The notes beneath the pieces were generated by a model. It saw only the letters and a list, made by a program, of their open reading frames with translations. It ran no database searches and was not told the DNA's origin. DNA of 64,000 nucleotides from JALUZX01 sp964561605 (GTDB lineage Bacteria; Planctomycetota; UBA1135; JALUZX01). Location of the stretch: NCBI GenBank assembly GCA_964561605.1, contig CAZLQD010000005.1, positions 211,299 through 275,298 of the forward strand, written 5' to 3'. Below, one piece after another: positions 51,217-60,022 of this stretch (positions are counted from its first letter, which is position 1; every line of letters starts with the position of its first letter). The position numbers and the translations under genes were made by a program.

Positions 51217-53466
51217 TCAATACCTGTTGGCTTCCACGGCCCATCCCACGGGGACGGACCAGACCGTCCGCCCCCTCCAGTCCACCACCCGGACCCGTCC
51301 CGACTCGGCGATCAAGGTGCGCCCCCCCGGGAGGCGGTCCGCGTCGGAAGGGGTCTCCAGGCCGGTCACCTTCCAGACCACATTCCCCTGGGGATCCACT
51401 TCCACCACGGAGTGAGTTCCCCAGCAGGTCACCAATGTGTTTCCGTTGGGAAGCCTGTCGGCGTCCCGCACCTGGGTCATCCCGCCGATGCTCCAGACGA
51501 TCCGCCCCGCCTCGTTCACCTCGATCACCCTGTCCTTGGCGCCGTCGGCGATGAGGGTGTTCCCGTCGGGGAGCCTCTGGACGTCGTAGGGGGCGACGCC
51601 CCGGTAGATCCAGACGATCTTCTTCCCGGGAGTGACCTCGATCACCCGCCTGTGTCCCGTGTCGGCGATGAGGTAGTTCCCGTCGGGAAGCTTCTCCGCC
51701 GAATAAGGCAGGTTGAGGCGGTCCATCTCCCAGACGGTCTTGCCCTCCCGTGTCACCTCCCGGACCCGGCCGCCTTCCTCGCATACAAGGAGGTTTCCGT
51801 CGGGGAGCCACTTGGCGTCCAAGGGCCCCCCGTCCAGGTCCTTGAAGGTCCAGACCACCTTCCCGGCGGAGTTGAACTCCACCACCCGGCTCTGGTCCAG
51901 GTCGGAGACCAGGGTGAGGCCCATTCCCTTCCCGAGGCCCACCCTGAAGTCGACCGACGCCACCTGGTTCATGGGCAGGGTGAGGAGACCCAGGAAGGGA
52001 TCCACCAGGTAGACCCTCCTGGGATCCGCCCGGACGAGGAAGGCCTTGATCTCCCCTCGGCCCTTCAACTTCCAGCCGTGGACCAGGAGGCCCTGGAAGG
52101 CGTTGCCCGGAAAGAGGCGCTCCTTCCCCTTCCCGCCTGCGAAGAGAAGGGCCGAGATCTTCTCCTTGGGAAAGGTCTCTTCCCCGCCGTCGCTGTACCG
52201 GACCCGGATTTCATTCTTCCGCAACTCGAAAACGTGGCAGACCTTGGCCCCGTCTCCCTTCAACTCGACCCAGTCCCAGCCGGGTGGGGGGCCGACGCAC
52301 ACGGGGGCCCGGCCCTCTCCCCACCCCTGGATCCACTCCTTGGGAAAGGACCGGACGCCCAGGAAACTCGTCTCCGTCCGGATCCGGTCACCCTCGAGGG
52401 AAAGGACCCTGCCGGGGAACCACGTACCCGACCGGAAGAGGATCCAGCCCGGATTCTCCGCCCCCCGGGACTCCTTCCGGGAGGTCCCGCCTGCCGGACC
52501 GGCCCAAGAGAGCAGGGCCGAGGAAATCCGGAAGGTGCACCCTCCCTTCCAACGAATCCTGACGCCCGATCCCACCAGCGACAGGAATTCGGCCGAAAGA
52601 ATCTCCCCCGAGACGAGGCCGATCTTCCAGGGTCTCCCCCCCTTCCCCGGCGGGAGGGGAGAGGCGGGAGGCACGGGCGCCGCCAGGAAGCCCGGGCCTT
52701 TCCAGGTGCCCGGGTCCCTCCCCTCCGCCAGGAGCTCTCCCCTGGCGGCAAGGGCCAGGATGGGCCTCCTCTCCCCCGAGGCCGCCTTTTCGAGAAGGGA
52801 GAGAGCCGCCGGGGTCCCCAGGTCGACCAACCCCTCTATCGCATACAGGGACTCCAGGGGCGGAGCCTTCCGGAGCAACCTCTCCAGATCGGGGAGGACC
52901 TGGGGGTCCTTCATCCGGGCCAGGGCGCGGATCGCCAGGAGGCGGAGTTCCCTGTCGGGATCGAAGCGGGCCGTCTCCAGGGTGGCCTTCGCCAGCTCGA
53001 CCCGGGCAGGCTCCTTGGGAGGAACGGCCATGAGGGCCCAGGCCAAGGCCCGGAAGACCTCTATCTCCCGCTTCCACTCCTTTTCCATCTTGGGGCTCTT
53101 CAGGAGGATCTTCTTGAGAGCCCGGGCGGCCCGCCACCGGATCTCCAGGAGGGGGGCCGTCCTTTTGGCCTCCTCCAGGAAGCTGATGGCCCGCCTTCCC
53201 AGGAGGACCAGGGCCTTCTCCGCATCCTCCCGGTCCTCCCACCGGTCCGCTCCAAGCCGGCGGATCAAGTCCCGGATCTTCGCCGAAAAAGCCGCACCCG
53301 AATCCCCCAGGCGGCGGACCAACTTCTTCCAGGCAGGATCAGGAAGGCGGGAGAAAGCCAAAGCCCCCTCCAAGCGCTTCCCCAACGACGGCGCCAGCAG
53401 ACCCTCCAGCACCGCCACCACCACCATCCCCCCAATTTTTGCCGGGAGTAGTTTTATAACGTTCAT
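51217..53466 (-). CDS. HEAT-repeat plus beta-propeller protein
   Basis: 749 aa from the ATG at 53466. Residues 1-230 are HEAT-like helices (RWEDREDAEKALVLLGRRAISFLEEAKR, RLLAIRALARMKDPQVLPDLERLL). A middle beta-rich part (270-480) follows, then six propeller-type repeats of about 42 residues in the last 290 (DADRLPNGNTLVT, KLPDGNYLIADTGHRRVIEV, RLPDGNTLIADGAKDRVIEV), as in arylsulfotransferase or NHL propellers. No clear signal peptide. The start is unusual: a 41-bp tandem repeat provides two start-region copies, and the true start may be the ATG at 53427 or one of the GTG codons just after it. Function unknown. Confidence 0.7.
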   Translation of the reverse strand: MNVIKLLPAKIGGMVVVAVLEGLLAPSLGKRLEGALAFSRLPDPAWKKLVRRLGDSGAAFSAKIRDLIRRLGADRWEDREDAEKALVLLGRRAISFLEEAKRTAPLLEIRWRAARALKKILLKSPKMEKEWKREIEVFRALAWALMAVPPKEPARVELAKATLETARFDPDRELRLLAIRALARMKDPQVLPDLERLLRKAPPLESLYAIEGLVDLGTPAALSLLEKAASGERRPILALAARGELLAEGRDPGTWKGPGFLAAPVPPASPLPPGKGGRPWKIGLVSGEILSAEFLSLVGSGVRIRWKGGCTFRISSALLSWAGPAGGTSRKESRGAENPGWILFRSGTWFPGRVLSLEGDRIRTETSFLGVRSFPKEWIQGWGEGRAPVCVGPPPGWDWVELKGDGAKVCHVFELRKNEIRVRYSDGGEETFPKEKISALLFAGGKGKERLFPGNAFQGLLVHGWKLKGRGEIKAFLVRADPRRVYLVDPFLGLLTLPMNQVASVDFRVGLGKGMGLTLVSDLDQSRVVEFNSAGKVVWTFKDLDGGPLDAKWLPDGNLLVCEEGGRVREVTREGKTVWEMDRLNLPYSAEKLPDGNYLIADTGHRRVIEVTPGKKIVWIYRGVAPYDVQRLPDGNTLIADGAKDRVIEVNEAGRIVWSIGGMTQVRDADRLPNGNTLVTCWGTHSVVEVDPQGNVVWKVTGLETPSDADRLPGGRTLIAESGRVRVVDWRGRTVWSVPVGWAVEANRY

Positions 53467-53502
53467 ATCCCCCCAATTTTTGCCGGGAATAGTTTTATAA
53501 CG
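53426..53502. repeat. 41-bp tandem repeat across the start of the HEAT gene
   Basis: Two copies of a 36-bp block (53426-53461 and 53467-53502), 41 bp apart, differ at one position. On the minus strand each carries GGCAAAAATTGGGGGGAT, which ends in a GGGGGG run just before an ATG, so the array duplicates a ribosome-site-plus-start unit. On the plus strand each contains TTTTATAAC, a possible -10 for the divergent gene at 53560. The core TTTTTGCCGGGAG matches, inverted, the repeat at 11583-11658. Confidence 0.85.
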
Positions 53503-53559
53503 AAATCCTACTGGATCTCCGCCTTTCTTTGGTCTCGGTCTTCATAGAAGATCTCCCCT

Positions 53560-55980
53560 ATGAGTAAGTTTTTCCTGTCTCTGCTCCTTTTTGCTTCTTG
53601 CACTTCTCTCTCTAAAAAACCCCACAAAGGGCCTTTGGAGATCGGAGGCATCTATCCCTCCCTGGCGGTCTCCAATTCCAGCGCAGAATGCGGCATCGGC
53701 GCCGTCGTACCCTGGGCCGGGAAGCTCTGGTTCGTCACCTACGGGCCCCACAAACCCTGGGGAAGCGACGACAAACTCTACGAACTTTCGCCCGATCTCA
53801 CCCTCCTCGCCAGGCCCGAAAGCGTGGGCGGCACCCCGGCTGACCGGATGATCCACCGGGAATCCCGCCAGCTCGTCATCGGCCCATACTTCATCGACGA
53901 AGAGGGCCGGGTGCGGGTGATCCCTCCCGCCCTCATGCCGGGGAGGCTCACCGCCGCAGCACGCCACCTCTTCGATCCGGCCCACAAGCTCTACATAGCA
54001 ACCATGGAAGAAGGCCTCTACGAGGTGGACGCCTCCACCCTGGCCGTCGGGGAGATCTTCCGGGACGGCAACGTGGCGGGGAGCGTGGCAGGCCCCCTCC
54101 TTCCAGGAACACACGGGAAAGGGGCGTACACGGCCCAGGGGAGGCTGGTCTACTCCAACAACGGGGAATACGGCCGCTGGGGCCCGGACCTCTTCCTGGG
54201 ACCGGCGGGATGTCTGGCGGAATGGAACGGAAAGACCTGGAAGGTCGTAGAGCGCCACCCCTTCACCGAGGTGACAGGGCCCGGGGGAATCGAGGGCAAC
54301 ACCTCCCCCCAGGCCCCCCTCTGGGCCCTGGGCTGGGACCGGAGGGGGATTCTCCTGGATCTCCTCGACCAGGGAAAGTGGTCCACTTTCCTCCTCCCCA
54401 AGGCGAGCCACACCTACGACTCCGCCTCGGGCTGGTACACCGAGTGGCCCCGGATTCGGGACGTCGCCCTGGGGGCCGGAAACTTCCTGATGAACATGCA
54501 CGGCCTGTTCTTCTCCTTTCCCGCCCGCTTCTCCCGGCGATCCACCGGAGGGATCCGCCCTCTTTCCTCCTACCTGAAGGTCTTCGGGGACTTCTGCCGC
54601 TGGGGGGACAGGATCGTCTTCGCCTGCGACGACAGCGACCGCCTCGGCTCCAACCACCGGCTCTGCGGACGGTCCCAGTCCAACCTGTGGTTCCTCGAGC
54701 CATCCATGCTGAAGCACCTGGGCCCCCTCACCGCCGACGGGGGCCCCTGGATCCGAACCCCGGTGAAAGCCGGGAAGAAAAGCCTTCCCTTCCTCTTCGC
54801 CGGATTCCCCCGGAGGGTGGTCCACATCCTCCAAGGCTCCAAGAAGACCGTCACCTTCACCTTCGAAGTCGACCCCCTGGGCGGGAACCGATGGCGGAAG
54901 GTGCTCTCCCTTGCCGTACCTCCCGGCGGATACGCATTCCACACCTTCCCCTCCGGCCTCCGGGGAGAATGGATCCGTGTGGAGACGGACAGGGACGTCA
55001 CCGATGCCACGGTCTTCTTCACCTACTCCGGCCCGAGAAGCCCTCTCCCGAAAGAAGAGGACATCTTTTGCGGCCTGGCCGCCCCAGGAGGAGGCACTCC
55101 CCTTTCCCTGGGTCTTCTCCGGCCGGGGGAAGGAAGGGATTGCCCTCTCTTCTTCGCCGCCCGGATCCTGGATCCATCGGGAAAGGTCCGGGATACCGGT
55201 TTCTACCGCATCGACGGGAATCTCCGGTTCCACCCGGTCCGGGATCGTGGAACCTTGGAAGCCTTCCTCCGGAAGAGCCGCCCGGAAAAACCCAGGATCC
55301 GCGTGGACCGGGCCTCGGCCTTCCTGGTGGATCGGACTGGCCGCCGTTTCCGGTTCCCCAGGGGTCCGGCGTCCTTCGACGGACTTCCCCTCTCCCTCCA
55401 GGTCCGGGAGGTCCGCAACGTGGTGACCGAAAGGGGACTGTTGAATTGCCGCGGCACCTTCTACGAACTACCCGCCCCCTCGTCGGGAGGAATCGCCAAG
55501 ATCCGGCCCATCTGTACCCACGACAGGCTCATCACGGACTTCTGCTCCTGGCGAGGTCTTCTGGTCCTGGCCGGAATCGACCTATCATCTTCCCGGGGAA
55601 AAAGGATCTTCACGGCCCCCGGCGGAAAAGCCGCCCTCTGGCTCGGCGCCGTGGACGACCTCTGGAGACTCGGAAAGCCCAAGGGTGACGGGGGCCCCTG
55701 GAAAGACACCCTCGTCCGCGAAGGAACCCCTTCCGATCCCTACCTCATGTGGGGGTTCGACAGGAAGACCCTCGTCCTCTCCCATGATTCCAAACAGGCC
55801 GTAATCTTCAGGGTGGAAGTGGACATTACGGGCGAGGGGCTGTGGGCGCCCTATTCACTTTTCCGGGTCCCCCCGGGAAGGTCCTTCACCCACACATTTC
55901 CCCCCGGCTACCAGGCCTTCTGGCTCCGCCTGGTCCCCTCCCGAACCTGCCGGGCCACGGCGGTCCTCCACTACAGGTAG
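53560..55980 (+). CDS. Probable lipoprotein with two copies of a large beta module
   Basis: 806 aa. The N-terminus MSKFFLSLLLFASCTSL has a possible lipobox with C14. The mature protein begins with a propeller-like region (residues 30-220, IYPSLAVSNSSAECGIGAVVPWAGKLWFVTYG). Two halves then resemble one another: residues about 245-490 (RDVALGAGNFLMNMHGLFFSFP, FGDFCRWGDRIVFACDD, TADGGPWIRTPVKAG, TFEVDPLGGNRWRKVLSLAVPPGGYAFHTFPSGL) and 600-806 (REVRNVVTERGLLNCRGTFYELP, ITDFCSWRGLLVLAGID, KGDGGPWKDTLVREG, RVEVDITGEGLWAPYSLFRVPPGRSFTHTFPPGY). No family recognised. No purine-rich ribosome site precedes the ATG. It is divergent from the HEAT gene. Confidence 0.7.
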   Translation: MSKFFLSLLLFASCTSLSKKPHKGPLEIGGIYPSLAVSNSSAECGIGAVVPWAGKLWFVTYGPHKPWGSDDKLYELSPDLTLLARPESVGGTPADRMIHRESRQLVIGPYFIDEEGRVRVIPPALMPGRLTAAARHLFDPAHKLYIATMEEGLYEVDASTLAVGEIFRDGNVAGSVAGPLLPGTHGKGAYTAQGRLVYSNNGEYGRWGPDLFLGPAGCLAEWNGKTWKVVERHPFTEVTGPGGIEGNTSPQAPLWALGWDRRGILLDLLDQGKWSTFLLPKASHTYDSASGWYTEWPRIRDVALGAGNFLMNMHGLFFSFPARFSRRSTGGIRPLSSYLKVFGDFCRWGDRIVFACDDSDRLGSNHRLCGRSQSNLWFLEPSMLKHLGPLTADGGPWIRTPVKAGKKSLPFLFAGFPRRVVHILQGSKKTVTFTFEVDPLGGNRWRKVLSLAVPPGGYAFHTFPSGLRGEWIRVETDRDVTDATVFFTYSGPRSPLPKEEDIFCGLAAPGGGTPLSLGLLRPGEGRDCPLFFAARILDPSGKVRDTGFYRIDGNLRFHPVRDRGTLEAFLRKSRPEKPRIRVDRASAFLVDRTGRRFRFPRGPASFDGLPLSLQVREVRNVVTERGLLNCRGTFYELPAPSSGGIAKIRPICTHDRLITDFCSWRGLLVLAGIDLSSSRGKRIFTAPGGKAALWLGAVDDLWRLGKPKGDGGPWKDTLVREGTPSDPYLMWGFDRKTLVLSHDSKQAVIFRVEVDITGEGLWAPYSLFRVPPGRSFTHTFPPGYQAFWLRLVPSRTCRATAVLHYR

Positions 55981-56269
55981 GCCAGGGGCCGACCTTCCCC
56001 GTTTCTCCTCCAAGTCGGGACAGGCCCACCGGGGCATCGCACCAGAATAGGTCCCACTCGGACTCGAGGTGTTTCCCTCGCGCACCTTCTTGTCCGCGAC
56101 CCACTTCCTGGCACGCTCCGGCTCGGGTCTCCGTGTTCTGTATACCTCTCCTCGATGGGCCCGGCATCCACCCCCCCGGAGTTCGGAAAACGGCCGCGGC
56201 TCTTCCGCCTTGCGGGCCCACTGTCACCTCAATCCCCCCCCATCCCATTCCGCCTCCGCCCGGATCCTC
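55981..56269. other. Convergent intergenic region
   Basis: 289 bp between the converging gene ends at 55980 and 56270. No gene, repeat or clear terminator was seen; short ORFs here read as noise. Confidence 0.5.
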
Positions 56270-59200
56270 CTAGAGCCGGGTTTCTTTGGCCAAGGAATAC
56301 AGGGTGGGAACGACGAAGACCGTGATGAGCACCACCGTCATGCCGCCGAAAGAGGGAATAGCCATTGGGACCATGATGTCCGAGCCCTTCCCCGAGGAGG
56401 TGAGAACGGGGAGCAGGGCCAGGATGGTCGTCGCCGCCGTCATCAGGGCGGGACGAATCCGCCTCTTTCCGGCCAGGATCACAGCCTCGCGGAGTTCCTC
56501 CTTCGTGGCGGGCTTTTCCTTTTCGATGCTCTGCTCGATATAGGTTGCAATGATAACTCCATCGTCAGTCGCGATCCCGAAGAGGGCCAGGAACCCCACC
56601 CACACGGCCACGCTCAGGTTGAGAGGATGGACCTGGAAGAGGTCCCGCATGTCGGTCCCGAAAAGATTGAAGTCCAGGAACCAGTCCTGGCCGTAGAGCC
56701 AGAGCATGAGGAACCCGCCCGCCCATGCCACGAAAACCCCGGAAAAAACGATCAGGGTCGTCCCGAACGACCGGAACTGGAAGTAAAGAATCATGAGGAT
56801 GACGAAGAGCGCCAACGGGAGGACCATCTTCAACCGCTTCTCGGATCGGACGGAATTCTCGTAGGTCCCGGTGAACCGGTATGTCACCCCTGCTGGAAGA
56901 ACGAATTTCCCCTCTTTCCTCATTCCCTCCAAATACTTTTTACAGGATTCTACGACGTCGACCTCCGGAAAGCCCGGTTTCTTGTCGAAGGTGACGTAAC
57001 CCACGAGGAAACCGTCCTCGCTCTTGACGGCCTGGGGGCCTCTCCTGTAGACCACCTTCGCAATCTGCGCCAGGGGAATCCTTTCCCCGCCCGGGGCGGG
57101 GACGAGAATCCTCCCGAGATCCTCGATCCTGTCCCTCAACTCCCGCATGTAGCGGACTCTCACCGGGTAGCGTTCCCGTCCTTCCACGGTGACGGTGAGA
57201 GGCCGGCCCCCCACGGCGATCTCGATCACGTCCTGGACGGCCTTCACGGTCAGGCCGTACCTGGCCATTGCCCCCCGGTCCAGGTCGTACTCCAAGTAAG
57301 GCTTTCCAACGATCCGGTCCGCCGTCACAGTGGAGGGATCGACCGAGGGAACCTGCTTCAGGAGGGCCTCGATCCGGATCCCCACCTTCTCGATGGTCTC
57401 CAGGTCGGGACCGAAGACCTTTACCCCCATGGGGGCCCGCATCCCCGTCTGCAGCATCACCAGCCTCGTTTCGATGGGCTGGAGCCTGGGCGCATCCGTG
57501 ACCCCTGGAAGCCTGGCCGCCTTCACGATCTCGTCCCAGATGTCCCGGGGGCTCTTGATCCTGGGACGCCAGTTCCTGAAATACCGTCCCTCCGGGTCGG
57601 GGATCAACCGGCCCGCCTCGTCGCGCACGAACTCCTTCTTCGCCTCGTCGTACTTGAACCTGAGTGGGCGCCCGTCCTTCCCGACTTTGTATTCCGGCTT
57701 GTAGTTGATCACCGTCTCCACCATGGAGATGGGGGCCGGGTCGAGGGGACTCTCCACCCGGCCGATCTTCCCCACCACGCTCTCCACCTCGGGTATGGAC
57801 TGTATGGCCATGTCCTGCTTGTGGAGCATGTCCAGGGCCTGGCCGATGGAGGCGTGAGGGGAGGTGGTGGGCATGTAGAGGAAAGAGCCCTCGTCCAGGG
57901 AAGGCATGAACTCCTTTCCCAGCCCCGGGAAGGTGCGGACCACATCCGTCCAGGCCGCGCCCTTCTTAACCGTATCCGGGAGAAAGAAAAACACTTTCCC
58001 CGCCCCGAGCCAGATCGTGAATCCCAGAAGGACGACGAGGGCGGGAATGGTGAGGAAGAGGGCCTTGTGGTTCAGACACCACCGGAGGATGGGCTCGTAG
58101 AAGAACTGGAAGAGGAAGATGCCTCCCAGCAACCCGCCGATGAAGAGCAGGGTGAAGAAGAAGTTGAAGATCCCTCCCTCGGGGCCAAGCGGCATCCAGT
58201 GCCGGGAAAGGAGGAGGGCAACGGCCAGGGCCGCGACCGCGTTGGCCCCTCTCCGGATCCAGTGTTTCATTCTTACCGGAATCTTCGGCGAGAGGAGAAG
58301 CCAGGCCCCTCCGGCGACAGGGATCATTCCGGCCCACCAGGAAACCAGGAGGAAAAGGGGAATCCCGAGAAGGACCAGGGCCGACGCGCCCAGGAGCCGC
58401 CCTCTCCCCACGGTTCTCCCCCCCGAATCCCTGGTGAAGGTCAAATAGGCCAGGGGAGGAATCACGGTCAGGGAGACCAGGATGGCCGCCACGAGGGCGA
58501 AAGTCTTGGTCCAGGCCAGGGGCTTGAAGAGCTTCCCTTCGGCCGCCTCCATGGTGAAGACGGGCAGGAAGCTGACCACAGTCGTGAGGACCGCCGTCAG
58601 GACGGCGCTCCCCACTTCCGACGAAGCGCGGAACACGATCTCCTTCCTGTCCGCACCCGGCTCCGCATCCTCGAGGTGCCTCAGGATGTTCTCGCAGATC
58701 ACGATCCCCATGTCCACCATGGTTCCGATGGCGATGGCGATCCCCGAGAGGGCCACAACGTTTGCGTCAACCCGGAACTGCTTCATGGCGATGAAACACA
58801 TGAGGACCGCCAGGGGAAGGAGGCCGGAGATCAGGATGGAGCTCCTCAGGTGCATGACCATGAGGAGGACCACCACGATGGTCACGAGGATCTCGTCGGT
58901 GAGCGCCGTATTCAGGGTTCCCAGGGTCTCGTAGATCAGCCCCGTCCTGTCGTAGAAGGGCACGATCGTGACCTTGGAGAGCCGCCCGTCCTCCAGGACC
59001 TTCGAGGGAAGGCCCGGTTCGAGCTCGGCGATCCTGGCCTTCAATCTCTTGATCACCCCAAGGGGGTTGGTGCCGTAGCGGACCACAACCACCCCGCCCA
59101 CGGCCTCGGCCCCCCCCTTGTCCAGGGCCCCCCGCCGCAGGGCCGGTCCCGCCTTCACCCGGCCCACGTCGCGGACCAGGACGGGGGTCCCTCCCCGGGC

Positions 59201-60022
59201 CTTCACCACGGTCCGTTCCAGATCTTTTACGGTTTTGATGAAACCGAGGCCCCGGATCACGTATTCGACCCGGTTGACCTCGATGGTCCGGGCGCCCACG
59301 TCCAGGTTGGAGTTCCGCACGGCCCGGGCCACGTCCTCCAGGGTCACGCCGTAGCCACGCATGGCGTCGGGATCCACGTCGACCTGGTATTCCTTGACGA
59401 AGCCCCCGACGGAGGAGACCTCGGCGACCCCGTCCACGGCCTGGAGGGCGTACCGGACCTGCCAGTCCTGGATGGACCTGAGTTCCTGCAGGTTCCATCC
59501 TCCCGTGGGGCGCCCCTCTTCGTCCCTCCCCTCCAGGGTATACCAGAAGACCTGGCCGAGCCCCGTGGCGTCGGGACCCAGAGCGGGGCGGACGCCCTCG
59601 GGAAGGGTTCCGGCGGGAAGGCTGGCGATCTTCTCCAGGAGCCTGGACCTGGTCCAGTAGAACCCGGCCTCGTCCTTGAAGATCACCGAGATCGAGGAGA
59701 ACCCGAAGAGCGAGGTGGCCCGGATCGACTTCACGGCCGGCACGCCGAGAAGGGCGGAGACCAAGGGATAGGTCACCTGGTCCTCCACGTCCTGGGGGGA
59801 GCGGCCGGGCCACTTCGTAAATACAATCTGCTGGTTCTCACCGTAGTCCGGGATCGCATCCACGGGGACGGGGTCCCTGGGGAGCCCGGCCATCTCCCAG
59901 TCGAAGGGTGCCACCATCAGGCCCCACCCGGTTACGACGACCAGGAAGAGAAAGACCACCAGCTTGTTCTCCAGGCAGAACCGGAGCACATGGTCCAGGG
60001 GGGACGGCTGGGAAGGACTCAC
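56270..60022 (-). CDS. cusA: CusA/CzcA-family heavy-metal RND efflux pump
   Basis: 1250 aa, about 200 longer than E. coli CusA. GTG at 60022 overlaps the cusB stop (GTGA). Twelve core membrane helices with the HME-RND signature GIAIAIGTMVDMGIVICENILRHLEDA in helix 4. The extra length is an insertion near residue 530-690 with several more membrane segments (GASALVLLGIPLFLLVSWW, AALAVALLLSRHW, FNFFFTLLFIGGLLGG). Residues for monovalent-metal transport are seen as methionines in YMPTTS, ISMVETVI and RLVMLQTGMRAPMG, corresponding to the E. coli Cu(I)/Ag(I) relay. It pumps Cu(I) or Ag(I) out with the proton gradient. Third gene of cusCBA. Confidence 0.92.
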   Translation of the reverse strand: MSPSQPSPLDHVLRFCLENKLVVFLFLVVVTGWGLMVAPFDWEMAGLPRDPVPVDAIPDYGENQQIVFTKWPGRSPQDVEDQVTYPLVSALLGVPAVKSIRATSLFGFSSISVIFKDEAGFYWTRSRLLEKIASLPAGTLPEGVRPALGPDATGLGQVFWYTLEGRDEEGRPTGGWNLQELRSIQDWQVRYALQAVDGVAEVSSVGGFVKEYQVDVDPDAMRGYGVTLEDVARAVRNSNLDVGARTIEVNRVEYVIRGLGFIKTVKDLERTVVKARGGTPVLVRDVGRVKAGPALRRGALDKGGAEAVGGVVVVRYGTNPLGVIKRLKARIAELEPGLPSKVLEDGRLSKVTIVPFYDRTGLIYETLGTLNTALTDEILVTIVVVLLMVMHLRSSILISGLLPLAVLMCFIAMKQFRVDANVVALSGIAIAIGTMVDMGIVICENILRHLEDAEPGADRKEIVFRASSEVGSAVLTAVLTTVVSFLPVFTMEAAEGKLFKPLAWTKTFALVAAILVSLTVIPPLAYLTFTRDSGGRTVGRGRLLGASALVLLGIPLFLLVSWWAGMIPVAGGAWLLLSPKIPVRMKHWIRRGANAVAALAVALLLSRHWMPLGPEGGIFNFFFTLLFIGGLLGGIFLFQFFYEPILRWCLNHKALFLTIPALVVLLGFTIWLGAGKVFFFLPDTVKKGAAWTDVVRTFPGLGKEFMPSLDEGSFLYMPTTSPHASIGQALDMLHKQDMAIQSIPEVESVVGKIGRVESPLDPAPISMVETVINYKPEYKVGKDGRPLRFKYDEAKKEFVRDEAGRLIPDPEGRYFRNWRPRIKSPRDIWDEIVKAARLPGVTDAPRLQPIETRLVMLQTGMRAPMGVKVFGPDLETIEKVGIRIEALLKQVPSVDPSTVTADRIVGKPYLEYDLDRGAMARYGLTVKAVQDVIEIAVGGRPLTVTVEGRERYPVRVRYMRELRDRIEDLGRILVPAPGGERIPLAQIAKVVYRRGPQAVKSEDGFLVGYVTFDKKPGFPEVDVVESCKKYLEGMRKEGKFVLPAGVTYRFTGTYENSVRSEKRLKMVLPLALFVILMILYFQFRSFGTTLIVFSGVFVAWAGGFLMLWLYGQDWFLDFNLFGTDMRDLFQVHPLNLSVAVWVGFLALFGIATDDGVIIATYIEQSIEKEKPATKEELREAVILAGKRRIRPALMTAATTILALLPVLTSSGKGSDIMVPMAIPSFGGMTVVLITVFVVPTLYSLAKETRL

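Noticed and set aside
53426..53502. Insertion sequence or attachment site at the 41-bp repeat
   Set aside because: There is no transposase, integrase or tRNA nearby, and the two copies simply abut the start codon.
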